The notes beneath the pieces were generated by a model. That model made no database searches, was not told where the DNA came from, and saw nothing but the letters and a program-made list of their open reading frames with translations. Of a DNA stretch of 64,000 nt, positions 29,001-41,000 are shown in pieces. The DNA is taken from positions 52,534,874 to 52,598,873 of the forward strand of contig OY759270.1 of the NCBI GenBank assembly GCA_963662155.1, given 5' to 3'. A program made the translations under genes and the position numbers. The DNA is from Lamellibrachia columna (lineage: Eukaryota > Annelida > Polychaeta > Sabellida > Siboglinidae). Within the stretch, counting starts at the first letter, position 1; each line of letters begins with the position of its first letter.

Positions 29001-32000
29001 CTGTAATACAGCAGAACCTCAATGAACGACTACCGTCTGTAATACAGCAGAACCCCAATGAACGACCACCGTCTGTAATACAGCAGAACCCCAATGAACG
29101 ACCACTGTCTGTAATACAGCAGAACCTCAATGAACGACCACCGTCTGTAATACAGCAGGACCCCAATGAACGACCACTGTCTGTAATACAGCAGAACCTC
29201 AATGAACGACCACCGCCTGTAATACAGCAGAACACCAATGAACGACCACCGTCTGTAATACAGCAGAACCTCAATGAACGACCACCGTCTGTAATACAGC
29301 AGAACCCCAATGAACGACCACCATCTGTAATACAGCACAACCCCAATGAACGACCACCGTCTGTAATACAGCAGAACCCCAATCAATGACCACCGTCTGT
29401 AATACAGCAGAACCTCAATGAACGACCACCGTTTGTAATACAGCAGAACACCAATGAACGACCACCGTCTGTAATACAGCAGAACCCCAATCAACGACCA
29501 CCGTCTGTAATACAGCAGAACCCCAATCAACGACCACTGTCTGTAATACAGCAGAACCCCAATGAATGACCACCATCTGTAATACAGCAGAACCCCAATG
29601 AATGACCACCGACTGTAATACAGCAGAACCCCAATGAATGACCACCGTCTGTAATACAGCAGAACCCCAATGAACGACCACTGTCTGTAATACAGCAGAA
29701 TCTCAATGAATGACCACCGTCTGTAATACAGCAGAACCCCAATGAATGACCACCGTCTGTAATACAGCAGAACCCCAATGAACGACCACTGTCTGTAATA
29801 CAGCAGAACCCCAATGAATGACCACCGTCTGTTATACAGCAGAACCCCAATGAACGACCACTGTATGTAATACAGCAGAACCCCAATGAACGACCACTGT
29901 CTGTAATACAGCAGAACCCCAATGAACGACCACTATCTGTAATACAGCAGAACCCCAATGAATGACCACCGTCTGTAATACAGCAGAACCCCAATGAACG
30001 ACCACTGTCTGTAATACAGCAGAACCCCAATGAATGACCACCATCTGTTATACAGCAGAACCCCAATGAACGACCACTGTCTATAATACAGCAGAACCCC
30101 AATGAATGACCAATGTCTGTAATACAGCAGAACCCCAATGAATGACCACCATCTGTAATACAGCAGAACCCCAATGAATGACCACCGTCTGTAATACAGC
30201 AGAACCCCAATGAACGACCACCGTCTGTAATACAGCAGAACCTCAATGAACGACCACTGTCTGTAATACAGCAGAACCCCAATGAATGACCACCATCTGT
30301 AATACAGCAGAACCCCAATGAATGACCACCATCTGTAATACAGCAGAAACCCAATGAATGACCACCGTCTGTAATACAGCAGAACCCCAATGAACGACCA
30401 CTGTCTGTAATACAGCAGAACCTCAATGAACGACCACTGTCTGTAATACAGCAGAACCCCAATGAATGACCACCGTCTGTAATACAGCAGAACCCCAATG
30501 AACGACCACTGTCTGTAATACAGCAGAACCCCAATGAATGACCACCGTCTGTTATACAGCAGAACCCCAATGAACGACCACTGTCTGTAATACAGCAGAA
30601 CCCCATTGAACGACCACTGTCTGTAATACAGCAGAACCTCAATGAACGACCACTGTCTGTAATACAGCAGAACCCCAATGAATGACCACCGTTGTAATAG
30701 AGCAGAACCCCAATGAACGACCACTGTCTGTAATACAGCAGAACCCCAATGAATGACCACCGTCTGTTATACAGCAGAACCCCAATGAACGACCACTGTC
30801 TGTAATACAGCAGAACCCCAATGAATGACCACCGTCTGTAAATGAATGACCACCGTCTGTAATACAGCAGAACCCCAATGAACGACCACCATCTGTAATA
30901 CAGCAGAACCCCAATGAATGACCACCGTCTGTGATACAGCAGAACCCCAATGAACGACCACCGTCTGTAATACAGCAGAACCTCAATGAACGACCACTGT
31001 CTGTAATACAGCAGAACCCCAATGAACGACCACCGTCTGTAATACAGCAGAACCCCAATGAACGACCACCGTCTGTAATACAGCAGAACCTCAATGAACG
31101 ACCACCGTCTGTAATACAGCAGAACCCCAATGAACGACCACCATCTGTAATACAGCAGAACCCCAATGAACGACCACTGTCTGTAATACAGCAGAACCTC
31201 AATGAACGACCACCGTTTGTAATACAGCAGAACCCCAATGAACGACCACTGTCTGTAATACAGCAGAACCTCAATGAACGACCACCGTCTGTAATACAGC
31301 AGAACCTCAATGAACGACCACCGTCTGTAATACAGCAGAACCCCAATGAACGACCACCGTTTGTAATACAGCAGAACCCCAATCAACGACCACCATCTGT
31401 AATACAGCAGAACTCCAATGAATGACCACCATCTGTAATACAGCAGAACCCCAATGAATGACCACTGTCTGTAAATACAGCAGAACCCCAATGAACGACC
31501 ACCATCTGTTATACAGCAGAACCTCAATCAACGACCACCATCTGTTATACAGCAGAACCCCATTGAACGACCACTGTATGTTATACAGCAGAACCCCAAG
31601 GAACGACCACTGTCTGTAATACAGCAGAACCCCAAGGAACAACCACTGTCTGTAAATACAGCAGAACCCCAATGAACGACCACCATCTGTTATACAGCAG
31701 AACCTCAATCAACGACCACCATCTGTTATACAGCAGAACCCCATTGAACGACCACTGTCTGTTATACAGCAGAACCCCAAGGAACGACCACTGTCTGTTA
31801 TACAGCTGAACCCCAATCAACGACCACTGTCTGTTATACAGCAGAACCCCAATCAACGACCACTGTTCGTTATACAGCAGAACCCCAATGAATGACCACT
31901 GTTCGTTATACAGCAGAACCCCAATGAACGACCACTGTTTGTTATACAGCAGAACCCCAATGAATGACCACTGTCTGTTATACAGCAGAACCCCTGATGA

Positions 32001-35000
32001 ACGACCACCCTTTCTAATACACATGAACCCCTGATAAACGACCAGTCTGTTATACAGCAGAACCTCTGATGAATGACCACCGTCTGTTATATAGCAGAAT
32101 GCCTGATGAACGACCACCATCTATTATACAGCAGAACCCCTGATGAACGACCACCATCTGTTATACAGCAGAATGCCTGATGAACGACCACCCAATAGAT
32201 AGATATCGATAATTCGTTGGCAAACATATCATCAAGCTCAATACAATCCATTTTTGTCTTACACTTTCCTTTTGATTTAACTAAAATATTAATTATCTGC
32301 ATGAAGTTTGTGAAAATAACTGCGTAATTTTTCATAAAAACACACCCAAACTGTGGTTGCAATGGGTTAAGTATATTCTGCTGCTTGTTGAGCTATATGC
32401 ACTGCAGCATAAGAAATTAGTATAACATATTCCAAAGGCAAAATGGCTGCTTACCTCTGCCTGTGAGCACTGGGTCTTACCTCTGCCTGTGAGCACTGGG
32501 TCTTACCTCTGCCTGTGAGCACTGGGTCATCAGCGTCAAGTCATCAGGTTTAGCATCAGATTTTGCTTTGAGTTTCTGATAGGCCTTGTTTAGTTTGTAG
32601 CGATTTGCGACACACAGTTCAAAAGCAATGGCTACAACATAAAGCATGGCAGTATTTACTCTGGAAAATCAGAAGTCTTCCCCTATCATTTATTGGACTA
32701 CAGAAGTTAGTACAGACACTGAACAGGCCCTTAGCCAGGAAACATTTTTTGCCAGTCTTGAACTTTCTAAAAAAAAGTGTAACCATGCATAAGCGTGTGA
32801 ACGAATTCCATGCAAGTCAATCATGCCTATGACAGCCATTATTGACCCAACTGTATTTTTAACTGGCAAACCAATGTTGGTCGATATAATTACAGCCATT
32901 ATTGGCCCATGCGTTTTTGTACTGGTAAGCTAATGCCAGTTGAGCCAACCACAGCTATTATTGGCCGAATAAGTTTTTTTCATGGCAGGCCAAGTCCAGT
33001 TTGGCCATTATTGCCCCAATCAAGTGTTGCTAGCTGTGCAGCGAGGTTGGCATTATTGCATGTACAGTGTGACAACTTTGCATCAATTTAAGCCTTAGTA
33101 TTTAGCCTAGTTCAAAAATAATGAAACTGAAACGTGACATGATAACAGTGTTCGAAATTAAGGCCTTTTTATCAGCGGCTGCCAATTCAAAACGCTTTCA
33201 GTTAGCCAAAATGCAGTTATTGGCCCCACCTCGCCGATTCATTCTGGCGGCCACAGCTGTGTTGGACTGTATTAGTAATGCACATTATAGTACTTACTAA
33301 TCTATGCTAATTCAATATAAATACAGTTGTGACAAACTACTCCTTCCTTGCCTGCGACAGATCGCTGCCAAGACAACATCCGCACATGAAAGGGAAACCC
33401 CTGGTATTTGTAACATGGATATTCATGACCTTCGTCGTATTCGCCGGTATTTGTATTTTGCTGTCGCCAAAATTATTGCAACTGCTCTTGTTAGCAGTAG
33501 ACTTCAACGTGTGCAAATTTTTTTGGCAAGGGTATTTACCCGGTCTCATTGTTTCTCACAACCAGCATATTTACATTCACCACCTCCCATAATAATGGTT
33601 TTGAAAATAATACAAAACATTTTATTATGAAAAAATATAATCTTGTAAAAAGAAAAACCCGTCTTTTATATTACCCGTCTTCGTCAGACATCTGCCCATC
33701 TTCAAGACAGGCAGACAGGTCCCTTGCTAAGGGCATGATGCTAAATAATATAATTTATACTATGATTTACACTATAGCTTGGTTTATTATAATACTTTAA
33801 AAAATAAATAAAAATCATACTCCATAGACAACATGACATCATGATTGCCACAAATTCATTGGCCAAAATGAAACAAATTATGGTTTATGTTATATTCTTG
33901 TAGGATGTTTTCAACTGGCTAATGTGGTGACATGTCGTCATGTTTTCAACTTGCCAACATGGTGACATGTCATCATGTTTTCAACTGGCCAACATGGTGA
34001 CATGTCATCATGTTTTCAAATGGCCAACATGGTGACATGTCTTCATGTTTTCAACTGGCTTACATGGTGACATGTCAGCATGTTTTCAACTGGCTTACAT
34101 GGTGACATGTCAGCATGTTTTCAACTGGCTTACATGGTGACATGTCTTCATGTTTTCAACTGGCTTACATGGTGACATGTCAGCATGTTTTCAACTGGCC
34201 AACATGGTGACATGTCAGCATGTTTTCAACTGGCCAACATGGTGACATGTCCAGGGTTGGCATGTAATGAAGTAAAAGTACTTTGTTACAATACTTGAGT
34301 AATTGAGTAACTGGTGTGTAACGAAGTAGAATTTCGACTAAATACTTTTTACTTGTAATGAAGTAGTTTTATCTAAAGTAACGCGACTTTTTACTCCGTT
34401 ACTTTTATTTACTTCGCAAAATATTTTCATTACATTTTTTGCGAAACCGCTGCTGCCTGTTGCGCTCCACCATCAACGACATTTGAAAAACTGTTCATAG
34501 TCGCCAGGCCAAAAGCTATTAATATCATTCAAGTAAGTTTCCAATACGTATTATAAATATTAAAATTTGCAATTTCGACAATGTATTGATAATCCCCATA
34601 CACTGACAAAATTCTGATATTCGTGAGCGAACGCGCATCGTGGATGGAGAACCAATTTTCGCCCATTGCCATTGGCATTGTCAGCAACGGCCTTACCGGC
34701 TTACGTCAGCATTAAACAGCATTTTACTTTCACGAATAAAATTCATATTGAGATGTTTAATAAATTCATATTAATGATTACTCTACAGAACTAATTAAAG
34801 AGTAAAGAATTGATACTCTGCCATTTGGCAGCATCTTTTCCCAGCAATGGCTTATTCAAGCTGACCCATAATTTAAATAATATCAAAGACAGGGACAGGG
34901 GTCCTGACAGGTCACTTTTAATTGCAATTAGCAACAGCATTCCTCTGTTGCACTGGTCTGTTTCCTGATCAATTCTAGCCCCAGCTGGTACCAGGTAATC

Positions 35001-38000
35001 AACACAGCTAGCTGCTAAAGCTTGTTGTTTCAATGTTTGTGTGAGCTGATAAGACATGTCTGGGAAGACATGAGAAGGTGGGGGATCACAAGCCAGATGG
35101 CTTCATTAGCTAGGCATCAAATGTCTTTGTTAATTTTACTATGGGCAGTGCTAGGTTGTATTACCTCTGACCAGTTTCCTTGAGAGGCTACTACTAGTAC
35201 TGGACTGACTCTCTACCTACTCAGGTACAATCACACCTGCGTATATATATCCTGTTGTACAATCTAGCTCCTCCCATATTCCAGTGGAACAGGTCGATAA
35301 AAAGGCAGATTGTGCCTCATCATTAATTAAGTTCTGTATTTAACTGAAATGATTTGATGTTGTGAGCTCTCATTAAAGATAATGTGAGCACCATGTTCAA
35401 TGGTGGCAGACCAATTGACCAAGGCTGTCTATGAGCACATTGTTATAGGTAGAGTGGTTGCAAAACATTTGTCAGATGCAAGTTGTGTAATTTATATAAT
35501 ATTACTCATGATTTTGTTTGTTATTTCTAAGTGTTGTACTTTTACTTCTACTTTTACTTCAAGTACTTTTGAAAAGTAGTATTATTTTTTACTCAAGTAC
35601 TTTTTTACAAAGTAATTTTACTTTTACTCAAGTAGTTTTTAGGTGAATTACTTTTACTTTTACTCAAGTACAAAATTAAAGTAATTCAGTCCACTCTGGA
35701 CATGTCTTCATGTTTCCAACTGGCCAACATGGTGACATGTCAGCATGTTTTCAACTGGCTTACATGGTGACATATCAGCATGTTTTCAACTGGCTAACGT
35801 GTTGATACTATAATACTATAGTGTACCTACTGCTGCCTGGGTCAATACAGTGTGCTCAAACAGATACTACAATTACACGATCAGCCACTAACCTTGACAG
35901 TTTGGCACATGCGGTTTCTCACGATCCTGTCTTGGGGCCACAGCCAGCTCATTATGGACGGAGCTGTAAAAGTAAAGTGTAAACTTCATAGAAGAGCTAT
36001 ATGATGGTATAACAAGATTTAACTAAACTGCCATCAAAATCAAAACACTCATGTGGCAAATGGACAAGGAAGTCATTGGCTTGTCGAGATTACAATTTTT
36101 CAACAATGTGCAACCTGTCCTTCTGAGATATTTGTAAATTTTATTTAAAAATATATTCACGGTGCTAGCACTAACATACATATACCACAGTGAAGAGCCA
36201 TTGTGGTACCTTGGGTGTGAAGATAACTATTTTCATATTTATTGCCGTCTTTTGATTTTAGTTTAATAATGACTTTACTCACAATTGTCTATAGTGGTAA
36301 GCCAAACAGATTTCTGTACCATCGAGTCTAGTAATCTATTGTACAATCTGACAGATTACCATAAAACTTGAACGTGAACAGGCAAAATGCATTGGAATGC
36401 ATGTAGGTACAGGCATGAACTTATGTAACTCTGTATAAGGTCCAGTAATCCTGATCAAATTGAGCAGTGTGTGCAGAAATTGTAATTAACTACTGTAATC
36501 ATGAGATGGCTGTACTCTGGATCAGATTCTGAAGCCATACAGAAGTATAAATTGCACACACAACACGAGACTGCACATATTGCGGAACTGCGCAACAGAT
36601 TCTGGGCTTGAATGGAAGATTTGTACTGTGTACAGAAGGTCATGGAACGGTAAACAAGATCACAGTTGCAAATTGCAATGATGATTCTGGGGCTATGCAC
36701 ACAAGTGCACAGGGTTGGGTTGTATGTGTACACAACCCAGTTGTACAGGACATTCTCAGGCCACACAAGAGATCCTCAGATTATGATAACCAGTAATTCT
36801 TGCGAAATGGACTGAATGAATTTGAATGCATAACTAAATAACATGAGAATGTTCTTTTTTCTCCAGTCTCCTGTAGCAATGAATTTTTACCCAAAAAATG
36901 TGAAGTCAAACAATAGCCTCTCTGATTGCTCATTTCCATTCGGATGAAGAACAATGAAGTGAACCAGAAGTGGACAAGAATCATTTCAAGATTGCAGCCC
37001 CCATAGAAAGACAAACAAAGAACTAGAACTAGAGGTGATGCTTCTCATCAAACACTCTTTTTAGTAATCCTTCACTAACCTGGCCCAAATTACTACAGCT
37101 TTATGTTATTCTTACCTAATTTCGTCTATCCCAAATTGCTCATTCCTTTATACCACATCATTTGAGGCACACGAAAGGCAGATATTATTACTAAATATTG
37201 TGTTTTAGGTCAATTAGCGGTAGAAATAGCTCTCCAAATTGCATCAGCTTCTGTTGGTACCGCTCATTTCAGAAGCACGGTGTGCGATTACAATTCGTGA
37301 GCAGCAGGTTTTGCTGCATAATAGAATTTGCCACTTTTTGAAATGTTAGATGCCTCATTAGTCAAACACATATCGTTCACTGGGAGCATAAAAGTTTGAT
37401 CAAGTTACCTTTTCAAAGAAAAATGAGGCAGTTTTTAAGACATATTTTTGCAAATATATATGCAACACTGACCGCTAGAACACATTGGTGCACTCTGTTA
37501 ATATGCCATATTCCACTTTATCACACAAAAATGTACACAACTATTTGTAAATCATTACAGGAAAGTAATCGAGCGAATGGCCCCATGATTTTTATACATT
37601 TGATGCATTGTGTCTTACTACATAGTCACCGGCGTGGTTTTTTTCCCACAATTTGTTACCTTATTTTGAGAACTTCCTGGATAGGAGGACTGTCAGGGGT
37701 AGTTTGACTATTACGATAGTATCGCGATAGCTGTATAACTATTGCAACACTATTGTAATAGTTTCATAACAATCGCAATAGTATCGCAATAGTATCACGG
37801 AATAGCAAATAGTTAGGAAAACAATCCCAAACAGTAATTGATGGACGGGGCCACCATGTAGCCTTGGGAGGTAGTTGATTTAAATGATGCTGCTCTAAAC
37901 AAAAATTGTTGATGTTAGGTCAATAAATAAATATAATTATCCAAAATAGTTCAGAAAAAAACATGTTTATTTATATTATCACACAAGTGGCCTTGCTGAA

Positions 38001-41000
38001 CTGTTTTGTCAACTATCATCACTATCAATAGTTCAGTGTACTATCAAAAATAACTATCGATAGTTCAATTTACTATTGATAGTATTGCATCGTCACATCA
38101 ACTATTGCGATTTAATTAATTTGTTTGTTTATCACCAAATTCACCATCATTGTTAACCTTTCTAAACACTTTTGTGTCATCCGCAAATTTCCACTTAGTG
38201 ATTTCTTCCAAAAAACAACATGTGTTAAGCATGACCTCGCTTTTAGGAATCCATGTTGAGATGGATTTACTAATTTATGCCTAACACGGATGTCCACCAT
38301 GTGATCTTTAATTAACCTTTGTAATAATTTTCAAATCACTGACGTTAAACTCACTGGTCTGTAATTTTCTGACTTATTTATCGAACCCTTTTTAAATAAT
38401 GGTATGATGTTTGCTTGTTTCCATTCAACAGGAACCACTCCCTCTTTTAATGACGAGTTGAACACTCTTGCAAGTGGTACACTAATTTGTTGTACTGGTT
38501 CCATTAGTAGTTTGGGAGGAATTCCATCCACTCCAGGTGATTTAGTGTACTTCATTGCTTTTATTTTCTTAGCTAACATTTCTGGAGTTATAATTAACTG
38601 CCCTAAATAGTCCGATTTAGCCTCCTGAAATTTAGCATCTGGAACTGGTAATGAACTAATACCTTCTCTAGTAAACACTGAATTGAAGTTTCCATTTACC
38701 AGTGGGTCTTCCGCCATTAAAAAACCTTGCGATATTATATTTCCAGCACTGTCTTCTAGTGGTCCAACCTTGTCTTGTACGTTTTGTTTATTCCTGACAT
38801 AAAAAACTCTTGCTGCCATTTTTTTTATGTTACGTGTTAATTTTCGCTCATAGCTTCTTTTAGATTGTCTAATTTCAGTCGTAGCTGCATTAAGTGCCTC
38901 TTGTGTACCCGGTAGTCTTCATCCTTTCTTGTACGCCTATAAACCTTCCAGATAGTTTGCTTGTACGCTATTTTTCTCTAATAACTTCTTTTGACAAGTG
39001 TTTCTTTCTAGACCATTTTCCTTGTTTTTTCAAGGGAACAAATTGATCAATGATACTTGCAGGATATTTAATAAACCATTTTTTTTTAGTTATGCCTTTT
39101 GGAATTTGGCTTGAAATTGGCATACATTTTTTTGAATGTGGCGACATTTAAATATTAATATCTTCCCACATAATTACGTTACAACTGAAAGAGTGGCCTT
39201 TACAATGATAGTACATTTGCAGGATATTTAATAAAAAATTTGTTTAAAGTTATGCATTTTTGGAAACTTGCTTGAAATCGGCAGACACTTTTCTTGATGG
39301 TGGCGACCTTTAAATATTATTATCTTCAAATAGAATTAAGTTACAATCAAAATGTTTGCATTTCTGAACTTCTTAAAGAGTGTCCCTTACAATGATACTT
39401 CACTTGCAGAATATTTAATAACAAATGTTGTTAGAGTTACGCATTTTGGAAATTGGCTTGAAATCAGCAGACAATTTTCTTGACGGTGGCAACCTTTAAA
39501 TATTAATATCTTCCTATAGAATTAAGCTAGAGTCAAAATGTTTGCATGTCTGAACTTCTGAAAGAATGACCGTTACAATGATACTACACATGTGGGGTAA
39601 ACAAAGAAAGAAAAAACCTCTGACATGCCTATCTGTGTACCCTTTTTTGCGTCGAGTAAATGCAAGACGCCAAAACGCTTTTGATCAGAACAGCAATTTT
39701 CCATACACTACCGGACAACTGTCTGTTTGGTTTTAACTATTGTGTAAACTGTCGGTCATTGCTACAATTACAGTAAATTGCATTTTGTTAATTATTAGGA
39801 ATAATATTTCGCACTTCAATTTGCAGGTGTTAACTTTCTATGCAGGTTTAGCTAATTTTTGCGATGACCTTCCACGAAATCAGCACATACTGTACATTTA
39901 GAGACATAAATTTCGCGCCATTTCCCCATTTGCGGTGTCCTTCCACACACTTCCTCGCCAAAGGTATAGTCATTTGTTTAGATGAACAGCGGGATATGAA
40001 CTGTATATGGGCATCAGCAAGGATGTGGATTTGGTATACTGGGTTGTATAGTCTCTTTTAGCAAGTGGCTAGAGACCTCAATTTCTTCTTAAAGGTGTTC
40101 AGGGAAGAAGCTATTACGACTTCTTCGGGAAGTTTGTTCCAGTAATCGACAACACGATTTGTGAAAAAGTGTTTACGGATCTCTGCGCGGGAGTACGTCT
40201 TTCTTAGCTTTAAGCTATGGCCCCGCAGATTGCTGCTGCATTGGTAGAAAATATGCTCAGGGTTATTCCTATTTAGGCCACTAAGATATCTGTATACCTC
40301 ACAGAGGTCCACCTCGAGTCGCCTCTGTTCCAAGGGACCTGATTCGACAGGTGTTATGCTGAGTGCCAGCACTCTCTAGGTTTGTCTGGTTTCAGTTTTG
40401 TTAACTTTGTCCTTACTTCAGTTGGTAACATTTCTAAATTATACAGTGTATATTTTACATCTGTATCTAAAGTTGGTAGAGAGTGCAGTAATTCTGGCTC
40501 GTCTGTAAGAACAGATATGAAATAATTGTTTAATATGTTTGCCTTAGTTTGATCGTCTGAGAAGTTTTTCCCTTCAAAGTTAAGATCACCAATTGTTGAC
40601 AATGATTTGGTAAACTGTCTAGTGTAGTTCCAGAATCTTTTATCGTTAACATTTAGTTGGTCGACCAATTTTTCTTCATAGTGCAATTTTGTCTCCTTCA
40701 AGACATTCTGTAGTTTTTCTTTTTCTAATTCATATATTATAAGATCGGCTGAAAGCCCACTTTTGTTTGTTGACACTACTTGTTTAGCACGTTTACTTTT
40801 TTGGCCTTTTGCACAGATTTGTATCTTACCCATGGATGCTTTAGTCTTGAACCCTGCTTTATCTGTTTGAAAGGGACATGTTTCTCCATTAGCTGGGTAT
40901 AACACTGCTTGAAATGTTCCCACATTTCAGTAATAAATTTATTATTGTATTCTTTGGTCCAATCTTTGTTTTTTTAATTCTTTGTTTATTGCCTCATAAT

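Noticed and set aside
27814..31708. Very long minus-strand open frames ([16 protein letters not shown] repeats) looking like repeat proteins
   Set aside because: They come from the 36-bp minisatellite, whose length is a multiple of 3 and which lacks stops in several frames. They lie in an intron next to a spliced exon.
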